NCBI RefSeq assembly: GCF_002929705.1
Contig: NZ_PJIN01000002.1
Location: forward strand, 527,296-591,295
Source of the DNA: Arthrobacter sp. N199823
Lineage (GTDB): Bacteria; Actinomycetota; Actinomycetes; Actinomycetales; Micrococcaceae
Length of the DNA: 64,000 nt
Reading direction: 5' to 3'
Shown here piece after piece: positions 44,536 through 52,853 of the stretch. Within the stretch, counting starts at the first letter, position 1; every line of letters starts with the position of its first letter. Position numbers and translations under genes: made by a program. The notes under the pieces were generated by a model. It did no database searches, was not told the origin of the DNA, and saw only the letters and a program-made list of their open reading frames with translations.

Positions 44536-45894
44536 GTGACTACACAACCGCTACGCCCAGCCCAAGGCGCCGCCTCGACAGTCGACGAGAAGGTGGATCC
44601 GGACCAGCTGCGCCGGGCCACCCTCGCCAGCTCCGTTGGTTCGGCGCTCGAGTACTACGATTTCTACATCTTCGGGCTCGCGACAGCGCTGATCTTCGGC
44701 CCGCTGTTCTTCGCCCCGCTGGGGGACACAGGAGCCTTGCTCGCAGCCTTCGGCGTGTACGGCGTCGGGTTTGTCGCCCGACCCTTTGGCGGCCTGGTGT
44801 TCGGCATCATTGGCGACCGCTTCGGCCGCAAGCAGGTCCTCCTGCTGACCATCGCCCTCATGGGTGGCGCATCGTTCGCCATTGGCTTGCTGCCCACCTA
44901 TGAGCAGGCAGGTATGGTGGGTGCCGTGCTGCTGGTGCTCATGCGCATCCTGCAAGGTCTGGGTGCCGGTGCTGAACAGGCTGGGGCCACCACCCTCATC
45001 TCCGAAGTTGCTCCGCGCAAGCGCCGCGGCTTCTTCGCCGCTCTGCCGTTCGTCGGCATCCAAGTCGGTACGCTGTTGGGCGCCGGAACCTTCGCGCTCC
45101 TTGGTCTGGCCCACCCCGAGGTCCTCGAAGGCTGGCTGTGGCGTTTTCCGTTCCTGGCCAGCATCCTGCTGATCGCCGTGGCCGTGTACATCCGCCTCCA
45201 GCTCAAGGAGACCCCGGTCTTCCAGGAGCTGGAGAAGCACAAGAACGTCACCAAGAACCCGCTGGGCACGCTGTGGCGGACCTCCAAGAAGAATGTCCTG
45301 ATCGGCATTGGACTGCGCATGGGCGAAAATGGCAACTCCAGCATCTACTCCACCCTCCTGGTCGGCTTCATGGCTGCCAAGGGTGGCGTGTTTGAAGGGG
45401 ATAAATTCATTGGGCCCGTGGGCCTGCTGATCGCCGCCGGATTCGCCGCCGTCATGGTCATCTCCTTCGGTGCTATCTCAGACCGCATCGGCCGCGTCAA
45501 GGTGTACCGTTACGGTGCCTTGTTCCAGTTGCTCTTCGCCTTCCCGGCGTTCTACCTGATCACCCTGGGGCACATCTGGCTTGTCTGGGCCGTCATGGTT
45601 GTGGGCATCTCCATCGGCGTGCAGTCCATGCTTGGCCCGCAGTGTGCCATGCTTCCGGAGCTCTTCGGCGCCACCCACCGCTTCACCGGCGTCGCCATGA
45701 GCCGCGAAATCTCTGCCGTGTTTGCCGGCGGCATTGCACCGATCGTTGGCGTCGCCCTGTTGGCCGTCACGAATCACTCCTGGTTGGTGCTGGCCGTGTA
45801 TTCTGCGGTCCTGGCCGGCATCTCCTTCGTCACCACGTTCTTCGCCCCGGAAACTGTTGGCCGCGACCTGAACCTGGTTGAGGACGCCTCCTAA
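44536..45894 (+). CDS. MFS transporter, metabolite:H+ symporter (MHS) family
   Basis: A 452-residue, 12-segment transporter. The MHS start (SSVGSALEYYDFYIFGLAT), the loop motif FGIIGDRFGRKQVLLLT and the RILQGLGAGAEQAGATTL segment are clear. Family members take up organic acids such as shikimate, ketoglutarate or betaine. Next to sugar-acid dehydrogenases it probably imports a keto-gluconate or similar acid. GTG start. Confidence 0.9.
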   Translation: MTTQPLRPAQGAASTVDEKVDPDQLRRATLASSVGSALEYYDFYIFGLATALIFGPLFFAPLGDTGALLAAFGVYGVGFVARPFGGLVFGIIGDRFGRKQVLLLTIALMGGASFAIGLLPTYEQAGMVGAVLLVLMRILQGLGAGAEQAGATTLISEVAPRKRRGFFAALPFVGIQVGTLLGAGTFALLGLAHPEVLEGWLWRFPFLASILLIAVAVYIRLQLKETPVFQELEKHKNVTKNPLGTLWRTSKKNVLIGIGLRMGENGNSSIYSTLLVGFMAAKGGVFEGDKFIGPVGLLIAAGFAAVMVISFGAISDRIGRVKVYRYGALFQLLFAFPAFYLITLGHIWLVWAVMVVGISIGVQSMLGPQCAMLPELFGATHRFTGVAMSREISAVFAGGIAPIVGVALLAVTNHSWLVLAVYSAVLAGISFVTTFFAPETVGRDLNLVEDAS

Positions 45895-45907
45895 CTTTCC
45901 ATTGACC

Positions 45908-45936
45908 AGGCGGCACCTGCTCCGGCGGGTGCCGCT
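45908..45936 (+). terminator. Hairpin after the MHS transporter
   Basis: AGGCGGCACC pairs with GGTGCCGCTT around a TGCTCCGGCG-like loop, shortly after the stop. Confidence 0.65.
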
Positions 45937-46053
45937 TGGCGTTTAACGTCCCTTGGTGATGGACGACGCCGGACCCGTGCCCTGCGCTGGGAGCCAGCCT
46001 GCCGCCGTCGTACTTCTTGAGGTCAAGCCGCCATCAAGATGCGGGCACGCAAA

Positions 46054-46083
46054 AGGGGAGCCTCCGCGAACGGAGACTCCCCT
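46054..46083 (-). terminator. Terminator of the 2-hydroxyacid dehydrogenase gene
   Basis: AGGGGAG-CTCCG-CGAA-CGGAG-CTCCCCT hairpin with TTTTG after it on the minus strand. Confidence 0.85.
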
Positions 46084-46096
46084 ATAAGAGGTGCGA

Positions 46097-47149
46097 TTAG
46101 TAGAAGTGGACGGGATCCACGGTGTGCAGCAACTCGGTGCCGGCTTGGAAGCGCTGAAGGTTCTCCATGAAGCGCTCGGCGATCAGGCGGTTCTCGGCGG
46201 AGCTCAGGGCCGAGGTGTGGGGGGAGACCATGACCCGCGGGTGCTCCCACAGCGGGCTTGCCTCCGGCAGCGGTTCGACGGCGAAGACGTCCAGGCAGGC
46301 GTAGGAAACCTGGCCGCTGTTGAGAGCCTCGAGGAGCGCATCCTCGTCAATGACAGTGCCGCGGCCCACGTTGACCACGATGGTGCCTGGCTTCATGGCG
46401 GCAAAGATCTCGGCGTTGATCATCTTTTCCGTGTACGGGGTCCCGGGGAGGGTGTTGATGAGAATATCGGCCGTGGCGACCAGCCCGGGCAGCCCAGCGG
46501 TGTCGGTGACAGTGTCGACTCCCTCGATGGGCTCCACAGTGCGCTTGGTGCCGCTGACGTTCATGCCGAGGGCACGGGCCAGGCGGGCGGTTTCGAGGCC
46601 AATCTCGCCCAAGCCGGTGATGACCACGTTGGAGCCGCGGGCCAGGCGGGTGGGGGTGCGCAGTTCGGGCCAGTGCTTGGCGGCCTGGTCCGCGGCCAAT
46701 TCGGCGCTGCGCTTGAGGCCGTTGAGTGCGCCCATCATGGCGAACTCGCCCAGCGGCAGGGAATGCACGCCTGCTGAGCTGGTGATCTTGATGCGGGCCA
46801 GATCCTGATCTGAGAGTTTGGCCGCCTTAACTGCTCCGCCGGCGCCTGCGGCCATGGCCTGGATCCACTGGAGCTTTTCGCTGGAGGCAATCTCGGCCAG
46901 CCCGGCCGGACTCTCGTTGGGGAAGCCGTAGAGCACGTCGGCACTGCGGAGCATGTCCCAGTAGCGGGCTTCCTGCTCCTGCGTGCGTTTAAACGCCAAA
47001 TCGCCGGCGTGGTCGGCTGGGAAACGCTCCTGGGGGAGCAGCTCGGGTTCGTACAATACGGTGACGGACGGGTTGGCGGCGCGGATGGCCTCCACATGCT
47101 CGGCTTCGAGCGGTACGGCAATCGCAACGGTGAGATTATTAGGCGTCAT
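46097..47149 (-). CDS. D-2-hydroxyacid dehydrogenase, possibly 2-ketogluconate reductase
   Basis: About 350 residues. The NAD(P) domain shows ITGLGEIGLETARLARALGM, INTLPGTPYTEKMIN, VVNVGRGTVIDEDALLEAL and the SPHTSALSS catalytic-His segment. ATG at 47149 is used; two more ATGs at 47158 and 47161 are equally possible, and the long open frame upstream is not coding. It reduces 2-keto acids or oxidises 2-hydroxy acids. With gluconate-related neighbours, a GhrB/TkrA-like 2-ketogluconate reductase is the best guess. Divergent from the next gene. Confidence 0.82.
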   Translation of the reverse strand: MTPNNLTVAIAVPLEAEHVEAIRAANPSVTVLYEPELLPQERFPADHAGDLAFKRTQEQEARYWDMLRSADVLYGFPNESPAGLAEIASSEKLQWIQAMAAGAGGAVKAAKLSDQDLARIKITSSAGVHSLPLGEFAMMGALNGLKRSAELAADQAAKHWPELRTPTRLARGSNVVITGLGEIGLETARLARALGMNVSGTKRTVEPIEGVDTVTDTAGLPGLVATADILINTLPGTPYTEKMINAEIFAAMKPGTIVVNVGRGTVIDEDALLEALNSGQVSYACLDVFAVEPLPEASPLWEHPRVMVSPHTSALSSAENRLIAERFMENLQRFQAGTELLHTVDPVHFY

Positions 47150-47246
47150 GATGTTCATCATACTGAATTGCGGATAGAATACTGAACAAATGTGGCGATG
47201 AGTCACTTTAGGAACCAAACCACAAAGTTGTGAGGACTGGTGTTCA

Positions 47247-48176
47247 ATGACGCAAACCACTGATTCCCCCCGGCAGGCCCCGCCCGCCATTGGCTTTGTA
47301 GGCCTGGGCCACATGGGTGCGCCCATGGCAGTCAATCTGCTCCGCGCGGACTGGGACGTGACGGCGTGGAACCGTTCGGCTGCAGCGCTCGAATCGCTCG
47401 CCGCACACGGCGCCCGGACCGCTTCCAGTGTGGCCGAGTTGCGGGACGCCAGTGTCATCATCTTCATGCTCCCGGACTTGGGCTTCATCGAAGAGGCCGC
47501 GGAGCCGCTGCTTGCAGCGTGGCAGGAGACGCCCCCGGAGCCGGGAACTGTGGTGGTGGTCATGAGCAGTGTCTCCCCTCAGGCGGTCCAAGGTTTTGGC
47601 GCCCGTGTAGCGGCGGCCTCCGGAGGCAGGGCTTCCGTCATTGACGCCCCCGTCAGTGGAGGTACGGTATGGGCTGAAAAGGGCACCCTGGCCATCATGG
47701 CCGGAGGAGACGCTGCCGACTTTGAGCGCATCTCCCCAGTTCTGGACAGCATGGGCACCACAGTGCGCCTCTTGGGCCCGCTGGGCAGCGGATCCCTGGC
47801 CAAAGCCTGCAATCAGCTGTTGGTGGGAACCACCATGGCAGCCCTCGCTGAAGCGGCGGAGCTCGCCGAATCCTCAGGCATGGATGTTTCTGCGCTCTTT
47901 GAGGTGTTGTCCGGTGGTCTGGCCGGCAGCAACGTCTTGCGGCTCGGTGGGCCGAGGATTGCGGCCAAGGACTACACTCCTACCGGCCCAGCGAAGTTCA
48001 TGCACAAGGATCTGGGATTCGTGCTGGAAAGTGCCGCAGCCGTTGGTTCCGCGACCCCCATGGCCAGTGCCGGATACGCACTGTACGGGACCCTGAAAGA
48101 TCAAGGGCTGGGGGAGCAGGACCTGACAGTGGTGCGGGAAACCATCGCGCGGCTCGGTGCCGGGAGCAAGCCTTAG
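47247..48176 (+). CDS. 3-hydroxyisobutyrate dehydrogenase-family oxidoreductase
   Basis: A 309-residue beta-hydroxyacid dehydrogenase. N-terminal NAD(P) motif GFVGLGHMGAPMAVNLLR, substrate-binding DAPVSGGTVWAEKGTLAIM, and the catalytic-Lys segment GSLAKACNQLLVGTT. Relatives include tartronate semialdehyde reductase (GarR/GlxR) and GarR-like sugar-acid enzymes. The locus suggests a sugar-acid semialdehyde substrate, not proven. ATG start; divergent from the 2-hydroxyacid dehydrogenase gene. Confidence 0.87.
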   Translation: MTQTTDSPRQAPPAIGFVGLGHMGAPMAVNLLRADWDVTAWNRSAAALESLAAHGARTASSVAELRDASVIIFMLPDLGFIEEAAEPLLAAWQETPPEPGTVVVVMSSVSPQAVQGFGARVAAASGGRASVIDAPVSGGTVWAEKGTLAIMAGGDAADFERISPVLDSMGTTVRLLGPLGSGSLAKACNQLLVGTTMAALAEAAELAESSGMDVSALFEVLSGGLAGSNVLRLGGPRIAAKDYTPTGPAKFMHKDLGFVLESAAAVGSATPMASAGYALYGTLKDQGLGEQDLTVVRETIARLGAGSKP

Positions 48177-48191
48177 CTGCAGTAAGCACCA

Positions 48192-48218
48192 CTTGGGTGA
48201 CTTGGGTGACTTGGGTGC
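48192..48218. repeat. Triple 9-bp tandem repeat ACTTGGGTG
   Basis: Three consecutive ACTTGGGTG units after the HIBADH-family stop, followed by several GGTGAC copies. Purpose unknown. Confidence 0.75.
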
Positions 48219-48339
48219 CGGTGACCCGCGCGCGGTGACCACCGCTTCGGTGACTCGTGCGCCGTCGTACTTTTGAAGCCTGAAACCCATGAGGGCCAGA
48301 AAACTATTAAGGCCAGAGCGCCATTAAGGGACAGAATTG

Positions 48340-49110
48340 ATGAGTGGATTGTTTGATTTGACAGGCCGAGTGGCTCTGGTGACAGGGTCCAGCCGGGGGA
48401 TTGGAAACTCTCTGGCCCGTGGGCTGGCGGAGGCAGGGGCCACGGTGGTGCTCAACGGGCTGAACGAGGAACGCCTGGCTGCTGCCGAGGTGGCCATGGC
48501 AGCGGACTTCGCTCCGGGGCAGATTCGCTCGCTGGCGTTTGACGTCACTAGCGATGTGGCGGCCGCTGAAGGCATTGCGTGGATCGAGGCCAACGTGGGG
48601 CCGCTGGAGATTCTGGTCAACAACGCCGGGATCCAGCACCGAGTTCCGTTGCTTGAGCTAGATGTCAAGGACTGGGACCGGGTCATCAGCACGGATTTGA
48701 CGAGCGCCTTCCTCGTGGGTCGCGAAGCCGCCCGCGGCATGCTGGCACGCGGACACGGAAAAATCATCAACATTTGCTCCGTGCAGACAGATCTGGCCCG
48801 CCCCACCATCGCTGCGTACACCGCGGCCAAGGGTGGACTGCGAAACCTGACCCGCGCCATGACGGCTGAATGGGCCAGCGGCGGCCTGCAGATCAATGGC
48901 ATTGCGCCCGGATACATTCACACCGAGATGACGCAAAACCTGGTCGATGACGAGACGTTCAACTCCTGGATCTTGGGCCGCACCCCTGCCAACCGATGGG
49001 GGACCGTGCAGGATCTGGTGGGGCCAGCCGTCTGGTTGTCCTCCGACGCCTCCAACTTTGTCAACGGACAGACCATCTTCATCGATGGCGGCATGACGGT
49101 GGTGGTCTAA
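48340..49110 (+). CDS. Short-chain dehydrogenase, gluconate 5-dehydrogenase-like
   Basis: A 256-residue classical SDR: TGSSRGIGNSLARGLAEAG cofactor motif, NNAGIQHR, and catalytic Ser-Tyr-Lys in CSVQTDLARPTIAAYTAAKG. It starts MSGLFDLTGRVALVTG like IdnO, which interconverts 5-keto-gluconate and gluconate. I use the ATG at 48340, after AAGGGA. It is followed without a gap by an idonate dehydrogenase-like gene, matching the idnD-idnO pairing. Confidence 0.87.
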   Translation: MSGLFDLTGRVALVTGSSRGIGNSLARGLAEAGATVVLNGLNEERLAAAEVAMAADFAPGQIRSLAFDVTSDVAAAEGIAWIEANVGPLEILVNNAGIQHRVPLLELDVKDWDRVISTDLTSAFLVGREAARGMLARGHGKIINICSVQTDLARPTIAAYTAAKGGLRNLTRAMTAEWASGGLQINGIAPGYIHTEMTQNLVDDETFNSWILGRTPANRWGTVQDLVGPAVWLSSDASNFVNGQTIFIDGGMTVVV

Positions 49111-50169
49111 ATGGCGATCGAAGAACTCCCGCTTCCCGTGAGTGCTGCAGCCGTTGTGGTTCACGGCAAGGACGATCTGCGGATTGACCAGGTGCCGTTG
49201 CGTGAACCGCGTGCCGACGAGGCCGTCATTGAAATTGCCTACGGCGGCATCTGCGGCTCTGATCTGCACTACTGGCTGCACGGAGCTGCCGGGGAATCCA
49301 TTTTGAAGGACCCCATGGTGCTGGGCCACGAGGTGGTTGGTGTCGTGGCCCGTGCGGCTGCGGATGGCACCGGGCCCGAGGTCGGAACCCCCGTTGCCGT
49401 TCACCCGGCCACTCCGGGCCCGGGTGCGGCGAGGTATCCGGCGGATCGACCTAATCTTTCCCCGGGCTGCACGTATCTGGGGAGCGCAGCACGTCATCCG
49501 CACACGGATGGTGCGTTCTTGCGCTACGCAAATCTGCCCACTCGCATGTTGCGGGTGCTGCCGGAATCCTTGCCGTTGCGGTTGGCTGCCTTGATTGAAC
49601 CGGCCAGCGTGGCCTGGCATGGCGTCTCTCGCGCTGGCGATGTGCGTGGAAAATCGGTGCTTGTGGTGGGCTGTGGCCCCATCGGAACTCTCGCTATTGC
49701 CGTTCTCAAGCGCGCCGGGGCTAGCCATATCACGGCTGTCGATATGCATCAGTTGCCGTTGGACATTGCTGCTTCCGTGGGTGCGGATGTGGTGTTGCTG
49801 GCTCCCGAAGCCGAGAGAATTGCCGCGATCGAGGCCGATGTGGTGATTGAATCCTCCGGGAATCATTTTGGTTTGGGGACGGCCATCAACGGCGCAACGC
49901 GCGGTGGTCGAGTTGTTATGGTGGGCTTGCTCCCATCTGGTGTGCAACCGGTTGCCATCTCGCTGGCGATTACTCGGGAGCTTGAGCTCCTAGGGTCATT
50001 CCGCTTCAATGAAGAAATTGCCGAGGTGATTGCCGCTCTGGCCGACGGTTCGCTGTTTGTGGAACCCGTGATTACGCATGAATTCGCACTCAACGACGCC
50101 TTGGTGGCATTTGATATGGCTAAGAATTCGGCTCAGTCAGGGAAAGTTCTGCTCAACTTCGCTGATTGA
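49111..50169 (+). CDS. idnD: Zinc-type alcohol dehydrogenase, L-idonate 5-dehydrogenase-like
   Basis: A 352-residue medium-chain dehydrogenase. Catalytic zinc ligands are seen in GGICGSDLHYW (Cys48) and LGHEVVG (His73, Glu74). Rossmann motif VLVVGCGPIGTLAIAVL near 185. The structural zinc loop, normally four cysteines, reads HPATPGPGAARYPADRPNL and keeps only Cys120, so that site is lost. It starts directly after the SDR stop. Together they could oxidise idonate and reduce 5-keto-gluconate. Other polyols are possible. Confidence 0.8.
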   Translation: MAIEELPLPVSAAAVVVHGKDDLRIDQVPLREPRADEAVIEIAYGGICGSDLHYWLHGAAGESILKDPMVLGHEVVGVVARAAADGTGPEVGTPVAVHPATPGPGAARYPADRPNLSPGCTYLGSAARHPHTDGAFLRYANLPTRMLRVLPESLPLRLAALIEPASVAWHGVSRAGDVRGKSVLVVGCGPIGTLAIAVLKRAGASHITAVDMHQLPLDIAASVGADVVLLAPEAERIAAIEADVVIESSGNHFGLGTAINGATRGGRVVMVGLLPSGVQPVAISLAITRELELLGSFRFNEEIAEVIAALADGSLFVEPVITHEFALNDALVAFDMAKNSAQSGKVLLNFAD

Positions 50170-50308
50170 TTTTGATTTTTGGCATCCGATTGCCAAGTTT
50201 CCCGTGTAGCTTCTGTAATGTTACGTATCCAAATCATGGGACGAGCTGGGGAACGGCTGGCAATACCGATAAGCTGTAGCTAACCACGCAATTCACTCTG
50301 GAGGTAGT

Positions 50309-51760
50309 ATGTCTGCACAAACTGGCACTGCACAGATCGGTGTCACAGGTCTGGCCGTCATGGGCGCGAACCTGGCACGCAACTTGGCTCGCAACGGATT
50401 CACCGTTGCGCTGCACAACCGCTCGGTCGCCAAGACCGACGCCCTGCTCGAAGCCCACGGCAGCGAAGGCGAATTCGTTCGCACGGAGACTCTGGCCGAG
50501 CTCGTTGATTCCTTGGAGAAGCCGCGCCGCGTGCTCATCATGGTCAAGGCCGGTGGCCCCGTTGACTCCGTCATCGACCAGCTCGTTCCACTCATGGAAG
50601 CTGGCGACATCATCATCGATGGCGGCAACTCGCACTACCAGGACACTCGCCGCCGCGAAGCTGCCCTGGCCGAGAAGGACCTCCACTTTGTAGGCGTTGG
50701 CGTTTCCGGTGGTGAGGAAGGTGCTCTCCTGGGCCCGTCCATCATGCCTGGTGGCTCCAAAGAATCCTACGATGCTCTTGGCCCGCTGCTGGAAAAGATT
50801 TCCGCGAAGGTTGATGGCCAGCCCTGCTGCGCTTGGATCGGCACCGATGGCGCCGGCCACTTCGTCAAGATGGTTCACAACGGCATCGAATATGCCGACA
50901 TGCAAGTTATTGGTGAAGCGTTCGACCTCCTCCGCAGCGCCGCAGGCATCGAGCCGGCCGAGCAGGCAGAGATCTTCGGCAAGTGGAACGAAGGCCAGCT
51001 GGCCTCCTTCCTGATCGAAATCACAGCAGAAGTTCTGGGCCACGTTGACGCCAAGACCGGCAAGCCGCTGGTTGATGTCATCGTTGACTCCGCTGGCCAG
51101 AAGGGCACGGGCCGCTGGACGGTTCAGTCCGGCCTGGATCTGGGTTCACCCATCTCCGCCATCGCCGAGTCTGTTTTTGCTCGCGGCCTCTCCTCACAGC
51201 GCGATCAGCGCGCCATCGGCCAGGAAGTTCTGGCCGGGCACGAGGTTGCTGTTGAACTGGGCGCCGACTTCGTCGAAGACGTGCGTCAGGCACTCTACGC
51301 TTCCAAGCTCATCAGCTACGCACAGGGCATCGACATGCTCACCAGCGCAGCTACCGAGTACAACTGGGATCTGAAGCTGGACGAGATCGCTTCGCTGTGG
51401 CGTGGTGGTTGCATCATCCGTGCCGAGCTCCTCAAGGACATCACCAAGGCCTACGCAGCCGAGGACAAGCCGGCCAACCTGCTGTTCGCTCCGGCGTTCC
51501 AGGCTGAAATTGCCGAGGTTCTCCCGGCCTGGCGTCGCGTGGTTTCCACCGCCGTCCAGCTGGGTATCCCCGTGCCGGTCTTCTCCTCCTCACTGGCTTA
51601 CTACGACGGCCTACGCCGCCCGCGCCTGCCAGCCGCACTGACCCAGGGTCTGCGCGACCTCTTCGGCGCTCACACCTACAGCCGTGTTGATGAAGAAGGA
51701 ACCTTCCACACACAGTGGAGCGGCGACAAGTCCGAGATCAGCGCAGTAGACACACACTAG
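50309..51760 (+). CDS. gnd: 6-phosphogluconate dehydrogenase (decarboxylating)
   Basis: A 483-residue enzyme that converts 6-phosphogluconate to ribulose-5-phosphate with NADP+. N-terminal GVTGLAVMGANLARNLA, GVGVSGGEEGALLGPSIMPG, and the active-site HFVKMVHNGIEYADMQ. Full length, NADP-type. ATG after CTGGAGG. The position at the end of the sugar-acid genes suggests they feed it. No gluconate kinase is found in this window. Confidence 0.96.
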   Translation: MSAQTGTAQIGVTGLAVMGANLARNLARNGFTVALHNRSVAKTDALLEAHGSEGEFVRTETLAELVDSLEKPRRVLIMVKAGGPVDSVIDQLVPLMEAGDIIIDGGNSHYQDTRRREAALAEKDLHFVGVGVSGGEEGALLGPSIMPGGSKESYDALGPLLEKISAKVDGQPCCAWIGTDGAGHFVKMVHNGIEYADMQVIGEAFDLLRSAAGIEPAEQAEIFGKWNEGQLASFLIEITAEVLGHVDAKTGKPLVDVIVDSAGQKGTGRWTVQSGLDLGSPISAIAESVFARGLSSQRDQRAIGQEVLAGHEVAVELGADFVEDVRQALYASKLISYAQGIDMLTSAATEYNWDLKLDEIASLWRGGCIIRAELLKDITKAYAAEDKPANLLFAPAFQAEIAEVLPAWRRVVSTAVQLGIPVPVFSSSLAYYDGLRRPRLPAALTQGLRDLFGAHTYSRVDEEGTFHTQWSGDKSEISAVDTH

Positions 51761-51830
51761 TCCCCAGGCTCTCCCCGTTATCAGCTCGCTAGGCGAGCAG
51801 ATAACGGGGCCCCTCGCGGTTGTGGGCCCA
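51761..51830 (+). repeat. Post-stop dispersed repeat, copy B
   Basis: Begins right after the gnd TAG stop with TCCCCAGGCTC and ends CTCGCGGTTGTGGGCCC. It encloses the hairpin at 51774-51810. Confidence 0.65.
51774..51810 (+). terminator. Hairpin after gnd
   Basis: CCCCGTTATC-A-GCTCGC-TAG-GCGAGC-A-GATAACGGGG, a 16-bp stem with one internal mismatch. Confidence 0.8.
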
Positions 51831-51886
51831 TTCAGTTTGGTGTTCTCGGGTGCGTGGGCCCATTCGGTTTGTGGGGCAACTTGCTT

Positions 51887-51944
51887 GAGTACGACGGCGG
51901 CCGGTGACCTTCCGAAAGGAAGGTCACCGGCCGCCGTCGTACTC
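51887..51944. terminator. Bidirectional terminator between gnd and cysE
   Basis: A perfect 25-bp stem starting GAGTACGACGGCGGCCGG with loop CCGAAAGG. It shares the ACGACGGCGG base with 1759-1808 and 31413-31463. Confidence 0.88.
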
Positions 51945-51966
51945 TGCCTGCTACCACTGCTCGCAA

Positions 51967-52029
51967 GTCCCCAGCCGCTCCCACTGCTCGCAAGCTTGCA
52001 GCGGGAACCTCGCGGGCGTGGACCCACAG
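51967..52029. repeat. Dispersed repeat, copy C
   Basis: TCCCCAGCCGCTCCCAC, inner GCTCGCAAGCTTGC, end CCTCGCGGGCGTGG. It is the closest match to copy A at 17629-17692. Confidence 0.65.
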
Positions 52030-52036
52030 GGAAGAA

Positions 52037-52624
52037 CTAGATCCACATGGCTGGGTCAATGTATTCGGCCGGGTCCACGGCAGGGGCCATTTCCTTGCTG
52101 GCGTCCCGATGCCGGATGGTGGCCGGGATGCCGGTGAGGATGGACGAGGCGGGCGCGTCCTTGACGACGACGGCGTTGGCACCAACTGCGGAGTCGTCGC
52201 CAATGAAGATGGGGCCCAAAATCTTGGCGCCGGCACCAATGGTGACGCGGTTGCCGATGGTGGGGTGACGCTTGGTTTTGGCCAGTGAACGCCCGCCCAG
52301 GGTGACGCCGTGGTAGATCATGACGTCGTCGCCAATTTCGCTGGTCTCGCCAATGACCACGCCCATACCGTGGTCAATGAAGAACCGTTTGCCGATGGTG
52401 GCGCCCGGGTGAATTTCAATGCCGGTGGCGAAACGGGTGAGCTGCGAGAGTACCCTGGCTGGGAAGCGCAGGGCAGGGTTGGCCCACATAGTGTGGGTGA
52501 GTCGGTGTATCCAAATGGCATGGAGGCCGGAGTAGACGAACAAGTTCTCCATGGATCCCCGGGCCGCCGGATCATGCGAGCGTGCAGAGTCGAGGTCTTC
52601 ACGTATTCTGCCGAAAAATCCCAC
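52037..52624 (-). CDS. cysE: Serine O-acetyltransferase
   Basis: A 195-residue left-handed beta-helix enzyme that makes O-acetylserine for cysteine synthesis. Hexapeptide repeats include [40 protein letters not shown] and [21 protein letters not shown] start after GAAAGAAG. It lies downstream of cysK in the same direction; the two enzymes form the cysteine synthase complex in other bacteria. Confidence 0.95.
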   Translation of the reverse strand: MGFFGRIREDLDSARSHDPAARGSMENLFVYSGLHAIWIHRLTHTMWANPALRFPARVLSQLTRFATGIEIHPGATIGKRFFIDHGMGVVIGETSEIGDDVMIYHGVTLGGRSLAKTKRHPTIGNRVTIGAGAKILGPIFIGDDSAVGANAVVVKDAPASSILTGIPATIRHRDASKEMAPAVDPAEYIDPAMWI

Positions 52625-52785
52625 AGACTTCTTTCAGTTGATCGCCGTGATTCTCTCACGGCGGAGGTTGCAAGGTGCTTGGTCCAGATACCAGAAGACC
52701 CGCACCTCTGACATAGCGTCAGCGATGCGGGAAACATTCCGGCGAACCACAATGTGGACTCCTGGGCCCATGCCCCCGAGATCGA

Positions 52786-52853
52786 GGGCCCATAACTCCC
52801 AGGGCCCCTTGGGTTTGCTCGCTTGCGAGCTCAACCAAGGGAGGAGTTGGGGA
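52786..52853 (-). repeat. Post-stop dispersed repeat, copy D
   Basis: On the minus strand it begins right after the cysK TAG with TCCCCAACTCCTCCC, has GAGCTCGCAAGCGAGC in the middle, and ends TTATGGGCCC. It probably works as the cysK terminator. Confidence 0.6.

Noticed and set aside
46097-47563. 488-residue version of the 2-hydroxyacid dehydrogenase
   Set aside because: The extra N-terminal part overlaps the divergent HIBADH-family gene and is the reverse shadow of its coding sequence.
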